Origin: Perca fluviatilis
Taxonomy: Eukaryota; Chordata; Actinopteri; Perciformes; Percidae
Length of the DNA: 64,000 bases
NCBI RefSeq assembly: GCF_010015445.1
Contig: NC_053121.1
Span: forward strand, 29,476,434 to 29,540,433
Direction of reading: 5' to 3'
In this document: piece after piece, positions 25,309-42,200 of the stretch
How positions within the stretch are numbered: position 1 is the first letter of the stretch
Layout: each line of letters begins with the position of its first letter
Made by a program: the position numbers and the translations under genes
The notes under the pieces: generated by a model
What the model saw: the letters and a program-made list of their open reading frames with translations, nothing else
Told to the model about the DNA's origin: nothing
Databases searched by the model: none

Positions 25309-25488
25309 TATTATATATTTTTAACATTAAAATGTTTGAAATAATTAAGAAAGGATTTAGAGGCAGGCTCAATAAAGAAGGTCCTTATACGCTTTGTTTA
25401 CACAAAATCCGTAGAGGCTTGGCCCTGCTTATGGACCGCTGGGGTTTTGAAGGCTGACTCATAGTGTTTTTTCACTTAGCGATTCACC

Positions 25489-25768
25489 TAGTGCCGTGCA
25501 ATTATTCATCAGTCATTGTGAAACAATATTATTTTTGCACATTACGTTTTGCAAGTAAACTCTTATTTTGTCTTGTGTTCTGAATGGAAGAAAGACAAAA
25601 AAATTAAGGGAGATTTCATAGTTCAGTGTGATTGCTGCTGCTCTTTTTAAGTTCACTACTTGCAACATCTTTCCAAAAAACAATGAGTAATCGTGTTAAA
25701 CAATCGTGATTTCAATATTGACCAAAACTAATCGTGGTCATGGTTGCTTCCATAATCGAGCAACCCTA
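25489..25768 (-). mobile_element. hAT-type MITE, same family as 56926-57242
   Basis: The ends are TAGTGCCGTGCAATTATTC and, inverted, TAGGGTTGCTCGATTATGG. The flanks GATTCACC (25481-25488) and ACTTCACC (25769-25776) match at 6 of 8 bases. The internal text (ACACAAGA.., GTGATTTCAATATTGACC) is the reverse complement of the adh8-intron copy. Confidence 0.75.
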
Positions 25769-25776
25769 ACTTCACC

Positions 25777-29470
<3,694 letters not shown>

Positions 29471-29474
29471 ACAC

Positions 29475-29638
29475 GTCCCCCCGCGTTACTGGACATTTTC
29501 AATCTTTTTTTTTAAATTAATAATATAAGTAATGATAAAAAACATGCCAGACACTGATCAACAACCTAACCCTCTAATAAATCACCCTATTTTATGTACA
29601 GCCAGGAGTAACGGGAGGGGACAGTAACGTGGGGGGAC
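29475..29638. repeat. Short unit with inverted ends GTCCCCCC..CGTTACTG
   Basis: The left end GTCCCCCCGCGTTACTG and the inverted right end GTCCCCCCACGTTACTG match at all but one position. It is 164 bp with no target duplication visible, and is probably a MITE. Confidence 0.6.
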
Positions 29639-30090
29639 AAATTATGCTAAAGTCGGCCATTTTTAGTCATGTAATGAACAACAGGCTAGATCCATAGACA
29701 GTTAAAGAAATTGACTAATAGATCCCGTTGCTCTGAAGGAGACCTGTGAAGTCTATTAGAAGCACTTTTCTGGTGATGGCTGAGCGTTACTGCGCAGCCT
29801 CCAACTGAGCTTGAAGATGTAAATGTGACGTGAGCAACCTGTCTGAAAGTTGTAAGTCTTCTGGTAGCTGTGCCAAGAGAAATCTCAGTCATTCCGAATA
29901 TTGCAGAGACAGAGAGACTATATATGTAAGGAGATAACATAGGGACAGGTATTGCTAACTAAAATACTAGTTAACATTAGTAATTAAACTTAAACAGCTA
30001 ATGTAAGTCGAAACTGCCTGCAAGCTTCTCCTGTATGGTAATTCCTCTACTATGCGACAGTAAATCGCGTGGTTATGACACAATCATTAG

Positions 30091-30661
30091 TAGGGTTGGG
30101 TACCGAAACTCGGTGCCAATAGGGAACCGGTGCCGACGTAAACGGTAGTAACGAGACCGAATAAGAACGAAAGTTTCGGTGCCTCATTTCGGTGCTTGAC
30201 TTTACACTACACCTGACAGCATGTAACGTTAGCCTACCTTTAGCTAGCAGCTGGATTAAACACCGGTCAAATGCTGACAGCTAACGTTAAACAGTGTAAA
30301 GTGTGACTGTATGTCACTGTGGAGGACTTCAACAGCGGGATGTAACAGTCTGCTCTGCAGCGCAGCAGCAGCTGCCGTTGTCGCAATTCATAGATATACA
30401 GTATGTTTATATGGTCGGAATTAAACAACACAGACGGTGCGTTCACGCGCAGCTGCCGTTGTCGGAATTAAACAACACCATTAATTTTGACCATGGCCTT
30501 AGCAATAAACAAGTCACTGACTGTTGTTTACTACCCTTAGTTTTTTTTCTTCTTCTTTTTTTTTAACTTTATTGAAAAGTACCGGTTCAGGCACCGGCAC
30601 CGTTTTAAAAGTATCGATTTAGCACCGGAATCGAAAAAAAACCAAACGATACCCAACCCTA
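30091..30661. mobile_element. hAT-type MITE (TAGGGTTGGGTA ends)
   Basis: 571 bp with ends TAGGGTTGGGTACCG and TAGGGTTGGGTATCG (inverted) and a perfect 8-bp duplication ATCATTAG (30083-30090 and 30662-30669). The body has repeated CGGTGCC and ACCGG words. Non-coding. Confidence 0.93.
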
Positions 30662-30669
30662 ATCATTAG

Positions 30670-32221
30670 CCTATTTTTACAAAAACGTCTGCTACGGAGC
30701 CATAATGTGAGATACAAGGTAATGTAGTCTTTTATACACTGTCGTGTTTCTTTAGAAATAAACAATGGACAAAAAATGTCTTTAAACGCTTCAGATGTAA
30801 AGTTATTCGCTGTCAAAGTGACGTCAAAATGAATGGCAGTCAATGGGATGCTAACGGCGGGTGAGTGCTTGTTAGCTTCAAAATGGCGCCATAGGAGCTA
30901 TGCGTTGTGGAGAGAGGCTTAACCCCTGGGCTAGCACATGGTGACTACACAAAAAGATTTTGTGCATATTAATTAGCTATATCTTCAAAAATCACAAAAA
31001 AGATCAGCTTCCAATATAAATCAGAATAACATAGGGGACGTGTTATGCTTGAACACATTAGTAAGCCACTCTAAAACATTGAAAATGAGTGGTGATTAAA
31101 GAGAGATACAAACTCTTCTCCTTGTAGTTGCTTTCTTTCCCTCCAAAAATGTATCCTACTTCCTGAGTGTCAGGTGACTAAAGGAACAATCAGGGGGCGT
31201 GTCCAGTAGGATTTTCATCAGAGTAACACAGACCATATTTCAAAATTTTCAATATTAAAATATACTTTAATTTAACAAATAGCATGTGGTGGGATGTATT
31301 ATAAATAGTTATTTGCAATTATAGTTAAAAACATGAAAATTATTTGATTTGTATTACTTATATTTGCAACTGAAGTTAAAAAAAACTGACCAGGGACATG
31401 GCATTTTAGAGTGCTTGCACCTCAGTCATGTAATTATTTTAGAATTAATAAACCAGGAGAGCATAAACCTTGTTTTACGTAGTGCTCGAGAAGGGTTTCA
31501 TTTAGTAAGAAAGCTTGAAAAAATAAGTATCAACCCATTTTTTCACAACTTATACTTATATCATGGGGACACAAATTACACCATTTGCTAAGACCGACCC
31601 AATTGTGGCAGAGATTAAGAGTCAAAAACAGTTTAAAAATAAATAATAAATAAAAGGGCCTCACACACCTCTGAAAGGTAGAAGCTCCTCAGTGAATGCA
31701 AAAATCACCGCTGTTGGACCCATCATGCGCATTTTAGCTTAGCAAGTAAGCCAGACCAAGCACCTGTTTAGATTTTAGTCACTTAGCGTGCTCGTCGGGT
31801 GGAGCATTAAACCAGTGATTAATTAAGGTATTATTTTACCAACAATGTCAACCTTAAGCCAGGTGAACAGACACAGCAGCAGCAGCAGCAGCTTGTTCTC
31901 TGCTGCAGCCGCTCAATTAGCTAAAACAGCTTTCTGCTGTTCCATTCTCAGACCGTTCATCAGGACTTTTTAATGTGCCTTTTATGTTTAGCCTAGTCTT
32001 TAAAACGGATGCGACTTGAAATGTCCCAAATAGCCTAATAGGCTACCTGAAATAAAATAAAATACATACTAGTAATTAAGTAAAACAACTGATTTTTAAA
32101 AATACTCAAAACAGTAGGCTAGGCCTGCACAAAAAAAACAAACAAGTTGTTAGGCTACTGTAACGAGAGTAGCCTACATGTAATTCGTTACTTCCACCCC
32201 TGGTGTCTAGCTGAATGGGAG
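30670..32221. other. Gene-free stretch
   Basis: Repeat-like words (ATGCTAACGGCGG, GGCGCCATAG) at 30840-30900 and a (CAG)n run of about six units near 31876-31894. No gene evidence. Confidence 0.45.
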
Positions 32222-32750
32222 TTAAAGGTCCCATGACATGGTGCTCTTTGGATGCTTTTATATAGGCCTTAGTGGTCCCCTAATACTGTATCTGAAGTCT
32301 CATTCCCGAAATTTAGCCTTGGTGCAGAATTACAGCCACTAGAGCCAGTCCCACAATGAGCTTTCCTTAGGATGTGCCATTTTTGTGTCTCTAGCTATTG
32401 AGGAGGAGAGAGGGCGGGGCAAGGTGGAGGGTGGGGGTGTGGCCTTGACCAACTGCCACTTTTCTCGTTTGAAAGCCATGATGTCTCTCTCCCATGGGAT
32501 GGCCAAATTCTCTGGGCGGGCAAAGCAGAGAAAGGGGAGGTAACCTTGCTTGTTATGACCTCATAACAAGCAAGATTCCAGAACGGCTCATCTGAGCTTT
32601 CATTTTCTCAAAGGCAGAGTAGGATACTCAGGGATCAGTTTACACCTATCACCATTTCTAGCCACTGGGGGACAATAGGCAGGCTGGGGGAATGCATATT
32701 AATGTTAAAAAACCTCATAAAGTGAAATTTTCATGCCATGGGACCTTTAA
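32222..32750 (+). mobile_element. TTAA-flanked non-autonomous DNA transposon, copy B
   Basis: 529 bp between TTAA sites (32222-32225, 32747-32750). The inverted ends TTAAAGGTCCCATGACATGG and TTAAAGGTCCCATGGCATG are well preserved. Its body matches the inverted copy at 783-1323 along the whole length. This is the better-preserved copy. Confidence 0.88.
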
Positions 32751-32776
32751 TTCATGCTGCTGAAAGGTTCCAAAAT

Positions 32777-32809
32777 AGATAGATGGATGGATGGATGGAT
32801 GGATGGATG
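32777..32809 (+). repeat. (ATGG)n microsatellite
   Basis: About seven GATG units following AGATAGAT. Confidence 0.9.
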
Positions 32810-34399
32810 GGCTTGATCCCTGCAACAGCCAAATTGCATATAAACAGACTATTATTTGACAGGATGCGCCAGATTGTGATCAGTCTGCATCATCGTCCTT
32901 TTAAAGGCTTTGAAATGATAAGCAGAAGCCAAGGAAAGAAATGATGAAATAAGAACTAAAGATAATGTAGTAATTTGTCAGAATGCAATACAATTTGCAT
33001 GTATTTACATCTCCTTGATGCAATGTCTGAAATGCTTGTATGAGCTACACTATTACATCACGGAGGGTAATAATTAAATGATCCATCAGAAGATTATATT
33101 ACATTATCAGACAGTTAATTACATTAACAGATGTTATCACATTATGTAGCCTACTCACCTAGAGGGTCTATACAACTGGCACATAATTGCTTTGTCTAAC
33201 ACACTCGCCCTTCCATACAATAAACGGACAAATAATCTCACTGACCTGCACCAGGAGGACATCTGAAAACATCAGAGGCCTGAAGGATTTACTTTACCTG
33301 CAGTAAGTTAATTTCCTTGAGCTTGTGTTACAGCTGAACAGAGGAGAATAAAAATACCAGCAAAAATAAATCCACCAGGCAAGGTTTACTGCTTTTCAAA
33401 TACCCACACTATGTTGGATTGTTTTTATGGTTGGCCAAGTGTTAAGGGAATGTACAATACCAATTCATCTGTATGAACTAAGGATAAATACAAGATTATA
33501 CTGTACGTGGAGTGGGATATTACTGACTTTAAGAAAACAGGTGGCATTGTGTGCACAGAAAATGTATTTGTATCAAGTGTGTTGCAGAGAAAAAGTCAAA
33601 TAAATGAAAAACATTTTAAGTCTGAGCTTGTTGCCATGCGAAACCTTTGTTCACCTTTTTGCAAAAGTTGTTTCCAGTTGACCATAGTGCTTTCTGAATC
33701 TAACCATCATGGACCTGAGTGGGGTTGAGTCTATTGAGTCACATAACAAATATAAACTGAAGTATCATACTCCTTCAAACCAAGGGCACTACAACCTCAG
33801 TCCACCTTTTATCTAACATTTTTGATCAGACTGATTGCACCTCGGTTCAAGACATTGCTATTTCTTCATTTTTAAGCCTATAATATTGAAGTTCCTGCGT
33901 CATTCTACTGCACCGGATCACATCAGCTGTGGAAGTAGTGGAGTGAGGGTAACCAAGCATCTGGGCTTAGTCTTCATTTAAATAGCTGGAAATTAGCAGC
34001 TACAATTTTATTATGTGTTATGCTTCCATCTACAATAGATTCTTTCTTGAGGTCTGCAGTGTTAGGATGCAGACTAAATGTTCAACAGTGGCAAATTACC
34101 AACATTAAAAAGGCTTTCAACAAAACCCTCAACCTTACAATCTCTTGAGACAAATCTTTGTGGATCTCTCTTCTAATGTCCTCTTAGTTGTCTCCAGTGT
34201 GAAAATGTCCCTTGATTAATTGTGTCAATTACAAGGAGGCTTATTTCAAACGAGCAGTAGGGGCTGTGTTGCTCTCAAGTAAGCAGTCAATGGATGCCAT
34301 ACAGTAGATTGCTTTAAGCTCATTCAAGTCCAACTACAATTTGTATAGCTTAATAAAGGTTAAGACCAACTGAGACACAATTTACTGTAGCCACTAGGC
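32810..34399. other. Gene-free stretch
   Basis: AT-rich. The ORF at 33507-33728 has no recognised motif. Nothing supported. Confidence 0.45.
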
Positions 34400-35154
34400 C
34401 TAATAAAAGAAAATTATCTGAAGTAGTTTACATAGGATATAATTATAGTAAGATGTATATTTAAAAGAAAAAGAAAAAATGCTTCAGGATATTTTGGATA
34501 ATTGGCATTGCATTTATGAAAAGGGAAAATAATTACTTTAAAGGCTGAATGAATGTGTGCTAATAGGCTGCTTGGCAATTTATATCACACCGCGTCTGTA
34601 AGGATCTCCATCACTCCTTTAACACTTAACTCATGAGTAATGCAAGGTGTGTTTTCTTGAGGCTGAAAATTATTTTACTCTCACCCCAGCACTATTTACT
34701 CTTCTCTCCTGTTACACTGATGTGGGCTAGGTTTGTAATCAGATTTTTTGTTTGCTCCCTAACAATTTAAGGTAACACACATCAGCGTACCAGGAGAGAA
34801 GAGTAAATAGATAGTGCTGGGGTGGCATTAAAATAATTTTCAGCCTCAAGAAAACACAACTTGCATTACTCAACATGAGTTAAGTGTTAAAAGAGTGATG
34901 GAGAGCTCCTTACAGATGCAGTGTGATATAAATTGCCGAGCAGCCTATTATTAGCATACATAGAGCTTTCATAAATATGCAACGTAAGGAACAGTTTACT
35001 TACAGATGCCTTTCATTCAGCCTTTAGTCATTATTTTCCCCTTTACAAATGCAATGCCAACGACCAAAATATCCTGACGCATTTTTTCTAAAAATATACA
35101 TCTACTATAATTATATCCAATATAAATTACTTCAGATCATTTTCTTTTATTAGG
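34400..35154. repeat. Large imperfect palindrome (arms about 325 and 377 bp)
   Basis: The left arm 34400-34724 is repeated as reverse complement at 34778-35154, across a 53-bp centre. Matched landmarks include TAATAAAAGAAAAT / ATTTTCTTTTATTA and GGCATTGCATTT / AAATGCAATGCC. Further pairs are GAGGCTGAAAATTATTTTA / TAAAATAATTTTCAGCCTC and CTTCTCTCCTG / CAGGAGAGAAG. The right arm carries an extra stretch of about 50 bp near 34955-35010. It could be a foldback element or an inverted duplication. It lies 1.1-1.9 kb beyond the eif4e stop codon. Confidence 0.9.
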
Positions 35155-36293
35155 TTCCCTGCCTCTAAACCATCACTTACATATTTGAATATATGGCATG
35201 CAATTATGATTTAACAATCAAAATAATCTGTTCATAATTGAAACACCTTTGAACAGAACACACTAAACTGTACATGTTTTATTTACATCACTCCTTTATA
35301 CATTTACTGCTGAGAAATATCAGGCAATGTGTTACATTAAAGGCACAGTTCAATCCCTCCCAAACTATTTTTTTTTTTTCTTATGCCACAATCAAAACAA
35401 AATCTGGAGTGGAAATAATTCTACTTTGTAAACTTCATCAAAGCAGTAGATCAATAAAACTGACCAAACAAACAAGTCGACTTTTTAACTGAACATCGTA
35501 CATATCCAACAATATGTACATTTGGAAAATATCCTCATTACATACGGACATACGGCGATACAAAATCCTGTTTTCATCATTGACATCTTTGTGCTCTGAA
35601 ACTCAAAAAAATTTGAGAGATTTGTGTACAAGAGGAATAAGTACATCAAAAACTTAGGCATGAACGGCTTGCATTTACTCCAGTGATAAATCTGAGGCAC
35701 ATAGTTAGTGTGCTTCACGGTGCAATTTGGTTTAAAAAAGGTATTCTGTCAATGTGTAAACTTTCAGAAGTAGTGGGTTTGATCACAATGTATGGTTTAA
35801 AATTCCACCGTGCAACTATATGTGCGATAAAGCCATACATGTTTATTGTAATTTGACTGTGTGGCATTAGAGTAATAAAGAGCTAGTTTATACCAAAGTA
35901 GAACATGTTTTACTTTGTTCTTTTTTGCCTTTAATGTTAAGTACTTTAAGAAAATAACTGACATACACTAAGGGGGTGACAAATGAAATAAATTCCCCAC
36001 AAATATGCAGCTGCATTTGAAAATGAAACGTGGGCATCAAAACATCTTTTACTCATCTTCAGCCCACCACCACGAAAATAATCAAGTTCTCAGACGATAG
36101 TGCTACATTTTAACTGCACATACCCTTACCATAAACAAAAGCTTTGGTTCAGTAGCAACAAATAGGCAAACCGAAAGGAAGAAATGTTGTCTCCACTTGA
36201 AATGTTTGGTAGTGGATAAACATGTCAGAAAAATTATAGAAAACTATGCTGGCAAAAGAAAAAGGCATGGTTGATGATACTGGTTAACAGTCC
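35155..36293 (-). other. eif4e: Probable eif4e 3' untranslated region and downstream flank
   Basis: This follows the eif4e stop codon. AATAAA on the minus strand occurs at 35847-35842 and again at 35283-35278, giving candidate 3' UTRs of roughly 450 or 1010 nt. Which signal is used cannot be told from sequence. Confidence 0.4.
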
Positions 36294-39200
36294 TTAGGCA
36301 ACAAACTTGTTCTTGGTTGAGGAGCCGCTCTTTGTGGCGGTATCTGCATGCGACTGGTACCCGATGATCACTTTTGGAGGAACGCCTAATCTCTCTTTGT
36401 AAACACGACTAGGAAAAAAAAAAAAGAAAAAAGAAAAAAAAAGAAAACAGAAACATATTGCATGTTAGCAAATACACAGAAAAACATTTCAGACTCTATA
36501 ATATACATATTCCTCACCAATGTAATCTCCATTACTGTATTCTGCTGTAGAAAACTAGTTTGCTGCGGCTATCCAGCAATGCTGTATCAACATATTTTGC
36601 CCCAGAAGTTTGAAAAGCTAAAACACTGGGGGTTTCCTGTCCAGCTGTTAAGCCAAAAGGATATCTACCACTAATACTAGGGAGTCAAATTGTATTAGCA
36701 TTTAACTATTGGGGTTAAATTACTTGCCAACAACCGGTTTACATGTATAAAGAAATGTTGATTTTCTTTTTGACATCTTAACATTTATCATGTATGGACC
36801 TTTTTCATAGCAGACATTTTGACTTGTCATAGTAGGAAAAGCACAGCTGAAATTGATAACCTTAACGATGGCTCAATTCCATCAAGTGTCCCAGTAAAGC
36901 CGGGTTCACACGGGACGATTTTAAAATTGTCGGCCGATTTTCCAATCCTGAGAGACCCCACACACGGTGATAAAAAAATCACGGGTCTAACAGTTTTGGT
37001 CGTACAGTGTGTGGTGCGCAGCACACGGCAAAATCAACACATCACACACGAACCGATTTGACTCCCGAGCATTCCCAGGTCAGACGGGAAATCTCGCAAA
37101 ATCCCTCGAGATCAAACGTGACGATAGTTTGTAGTGTGTTTTTAACCGAAAAGAAACGTTATCAAAAGAAAAGGCGATGGTCAAAGAAGACAACGCGAGC
37201 ATGGACTATACTTGCTACATCATGATATGGAGGGGATTTGTTTTTTCTCACAGAAATGTCGTTAGGTATTACACAGATTAATAAACGTTCATATAGTCGT
37301 TTCCATGTACTCTGGTGGACTGCAGTTGTGGATGTAGTTATGCCCATCGACTTTATTTTACACAGGCTGCGTGCTCGTTTGTCCCCGGGGGACACCACAC
37401 ACTAGGAGAAATCGGGCCAAATAAATCCAACATGTTGGATATCCCCGATTTGAGATCGGAGCGGTCCCGACGTGCTTCCGAGCAGACAAGAGCAGTCTTA
37501 ACACACCACACACACTGCAGGAATATCTGATCAGATTATTTTACGATAATCGGAGCATCCTTAAGATTGTCGGGAGGGGTGAATCGGGGCTAAAATCGGC
37601 CTAATTATCCTGCCGTCTGTACCAGGCTTAAGCTATTCCAGTGAGTCAGCATGCACAATACCAGGGCCTCTCCTAAGTGGAATGCAGCCATCATTAATGG
37701 TTTTGGATACACCTGTGCTTTTCCTACTATGTCAACCTGTCTGCTGTGAAAAAGGTCTACAAGTGTGGCATCTTAAGGTCACCCTATGTGTGTGATGGCA
37801 TCTTTGTTTTCGAAGTCTGTGGTCCATATTGCGATTTTATCCCCTTTGGCTCGGACGTTGATGACGGCGCCGCACACATCGTCGCTGTGGTCATCAAAAG
37901 CTTCACCAACAAGACACAAGAGCTGCAGGAAAAAACAGACATTATTTACAAAACGCCTCGTGGTTGTGGATCTGATGGTGCCTTTTCCAAAGCAGACGTT
38001 CGGACTTCTCGTTAGGCTAGAAAAGAACAGGTGTTACTAATAACACCAACGATGGCTCCATTCTATTCAAGTGTCCCCAGTAAGCCATGACAGTGAGCCA
38101 GTAAGCACAACACCAGCACCCTGGTATCAAAAGCAGCCAAATGGAATTCAGCTGTCATTAGTTCTATTGTTCAAACTTTATTTTCCTCCTGTGATGTGAC
38201 AAAATGTCCACCCTGAAAAAATGCCTAAAGATACAACTAGTAACAGTAAAGTTAAACATAACAAATACTCGACACGAGTGAACATACCGTCTCCAACCAG
38301 AACCGATCCAGGTCTGCTCTACGCTGCTGCTTGGACAGAGTTATCAGCCAGCGGCCACCTCGTCGATTCCGTCCGTCCTCCCACATTGGCTCGATCCCAT
38401 CCTGTATCCGCAGAAAAAAAAAAAGAAAATAAATAAAAGGTCAAAGCTCACAACACAACAAATATCCCAACATCTCCATGATTAACAAAGGCTTCATCAG
38501 TTTCCCTTTTGATCAGGATAGGAGCAAATAGTACATGTAGCAAAACCACAAATTAGAAAGTACAGAAAGTAGTTACGTTTCAATGTTGCTCCAATAAAAG
38601 CACACTTTACAAAACTTAAATATAATACCAATTCATATGGTAACTACAATATTAAATAGACCATTCCACTTGATAGAAGGGACACGCTGATCCACTTTGT
38701 GTAGACTTGTGGCCAGCTTTGACATCTTCATATGCAGTTCTGTCTGGTTTGACCACATTCTCAGTTGTGAGCCAGACAAGCACATGTATAGCTGTAATCC
38801 AGGAAGAACATGAATGTGATTTAAAAAAGAAAAAAAATGAAAATAAGCAATCTATTAAGAGCCAAACCAAAAGTAGCATCCAATATAACACTACATAACA
38901 GAGTGGCTTACACGGTTGCTATTGGATAAGTAAAACATGTTAAGTGTCATTTTAGAGTGTACAGAAGAAACATTGAAATATTAAGTACATTATTATTATT
39001 AATTTGTCTGTTTTGAGAAAGAAAAACATTCAAGAATAATAAGTGTGTGTAAATAATCAATTCTGATTGGCTGCAGGGTGTCCATAAAAGAAAAGTGTTA
39101 TAGGACACCTACTAAAGGAGTTCCAGTGAAACTGTTTACTGTTCTAAATTAATGCACTACATTAAAACAAAAAGGAAACGTGAATCTGTCATTTCCAACA

Positions 39201-42200
39201 CTGTCTGCTTCAGTGCATCGTCCTCTGAACACCACAGGACGGCGCTAACGCACAAGCTGCAAGAACTAAGTTACACTGTCCCTCTGAACGGACTTCGTTT
39301 CACAGCAAATAACGTTATCTCACATCCCGTTTACTATTCAGGTCGCTGCTTCAGGCTGCGGACGACAGTAACGTTACACATCGCAGATAAAATTGTTATA
39401 TTGTTTTGGGGACAATGACTTGGCTGGATAGCGAGCCTGTCTTGATGTTAAACATACTGTCAAATAATTTTTTACCAATTACCTACTAGACAATGCTACT
39501 GACTTTGGACCTTGCTAGCATAGCGTGAACTCTCTGGCTCGTAGCTGAGCTGAAGGGTTCTACGAGCTGAGCGGACCATAAATATCTCCTATGTACTGTA
39601 CCTTTGAGCCAGCGCCTCACTAGAATAGGAGTTTTGTTTGCTTTAGTTCTTCAAGAATGCAACAGAACAGCCTGGACGTGACAATTCAAAACTGAAATTT
39701 ATTACATGATTCATCTGCTGAACATGGAAACTGTCAAGAAACACATCTTGTCTAGTTAGATATCCATTTGGTAACCTTGTCAGCATGTAAATACAAGGAT
39801 TTTTATATTGTTGAGAATTTCTCATTAACAATGAGTAAAACTTGGCAACAACCTGCATCTGACAGCTATAATTTTGCTCCATATTGCAGCACAAAACACC
39901 ACCTTTCCATCATGTTTCTAACTATCCAATTCATGACTGATGAGATCCAGTTTCAGTCTTGACTGATGCTCATGACTAACTTGTTCTTCGTAAGCACTTT
40001 GTGGCCATCACATAAGACGAAGTGAAGTGCAGTCAAGTGAAGTGACTTGCTGCTAGCAACTGGAATAAACTGTTTTGATTCCCCCCACCAAATGGGTACA
40101 TGCGTCACTGGTGATGGAGGGTCACAAGACAGCAAAACTCAAATGAATGAATTACCCATCAGGCCACTTGACTTCATGTTTAATGCTCTCGGTTCCTTTG
40201 TAATAAGATAGTGTGCGCGGCTCATTTGTAATAAGATAGTGTGTGCTCTAAAATGGACCAGAATTACAATAAACCAAGAGAACAAATTGTTTTTCCTTTT
40301 TGGTTTTGAACAAGTGCACCTGAACAAAAGACCTTGGCACAAACTGACAGTGCAACAACCCAGTCCCCCTGAATTAACATGAATATCTAGTAACAGTGGA
40401 AGCTAAGAGAATTCACGAGTGGGTATATAAAAAGCATGCTTACCTTAAACAATGAGTAGTCACAGCCAGACATCAAGTTACTTGATAGCTGAATGTGATT
40501 GTATAATCTAGGAAAGGAAGGAGGACATTTTATGTTAAACAGTATACAACAGAAAACCTTTTCGCAGCCTGGCTGAAAACCTGGTGTAATATTAATTGTA
40601 ACTTCATGCATTACCAACAACTAACAATTTATCATCCATCAAACGTATACTGTTTCACAGTATATAAACTGGCACACACATTAAAAGGTTAAGACTCAAT
40701 TTCCAAAATATTACATTAGTTTAGTTACCGGTGTCCCTCCACAAAAAAGCAATCCAATTTATTTGTCTTAAATATTAGCAAATTCAGGATCTTCTGTACC
40801 ACCATTCGAATTTTACAATTTTTTTTATTATGAATAGGTCTGATGTGTAAAACTCCAGCTTTTAGAGCCGTAACCCATATAGCAAGAATATACTCACGCC
40901 CAGAAGTCTTCCACAGTGTCAAATTTTGAGATCAGACGAAGGTTGGCTTGCCATGTTTTGCTTTTGTCATTCTTGAAAAACCAAAGAGCCCACCTGCAAA
41001 TCAAACACGAGTTAGTACAGACAAACTGCATGTTTTACCTCATTAGTCATGTTGCTCATTAACAACTTGTTTCACTAAAAGAGATGCACAAATGTCCTAC
41101 AAAACTATTTTACCCGATATTGAGACGTGATGAGAGATTCGATATAAAAAAATAAAATAAAAATAAAAATAGGAGAGGTGGTCTTACTTGTTTTGTAATG
41201 GATGCTTGATGTATGCTTCAGGACTCATAACCTTTTGAATTATTGTTTCACATTTTTCCTTTTCAGGATGAGCAGGAACCGAAGTTGACACCTAAGAAAC
41301 AAAAAAAGTACAAAAGATGTTTTTAAAAAAATAAATAAATAAATAAAATAAAAAAAATACTTTCAGAGAAATGTTGTGGGTCGTTTCTCATGTGCCATCT
41401 GTGATGACAGCTACTGGCATTGTTGACACTGTTTGTAATTATCCAACTTGTATAATGTTGATGTCATATTTAACTTTTAATTTTTATGTATTTTTAATAG
41501 TCATAGCTGTGATACTTTAAGAGTGTTTGAGGAAGGTGGATTGCAGACTGTCTGGGAGTATTGTTATTCATAGAGTATGAGTGGTTAAGGAGAGGTTAGC
41601 GGTTAGGAAATGGAGAACATGACACAGCACCCTGTGATAGTCATGCACGTTATTTTTTGTATTGTTCCTCTTTGTCCCGTTTGACTTTGCGTATTAATGA
41701 ACTGTATTTTGACTCAAAAGCTCTCCTAAAAAGGTGGGTTTTAAGGCCACGTTTAAAAGCATCCACAGTCTGTGGTGTCCTCAGGTGGTCAGGGAGAGCA
41801 TTCCACAGACTCCACAGGATCCTAGCAGCGCTGTTTTGGATATACTGCAACTTCTGAAGGCTTTTCTCAGGGATCCCAGTGTTGTTGTTGTAGTAGTAGT
41901 AGTAGTAGTAGTAGTAGTAATAATAATAATAATAATAATAATTAACCCTTGTCCATGAGACTAATAATCAATTTGTAATTTCTCGTTTTTGGCAGCTATG
42001 TCCTGAACAAAATTAAACAACTTTCCCTTTTTTGTTTTACATATAGGCTAGGCCTCATTTTTACCAAATGTTCCGATCCCAACCACCCACCAAATAAAAC
42101 AGTGACACCTTAGAATCCAACAGCCAACAGTCCAGCTAGAATAACTTATGTCAACTGAAAATACACTTAGCCCATTGACTTGCACTTGTAGAGTGGAAGG

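Noticed and set aside
37315..37530. ORFs inside eif4e intron 6 as extra exons
   Set aside because: They lie within the nested Harbinger-like element, and the eif4e frame is complete without them.
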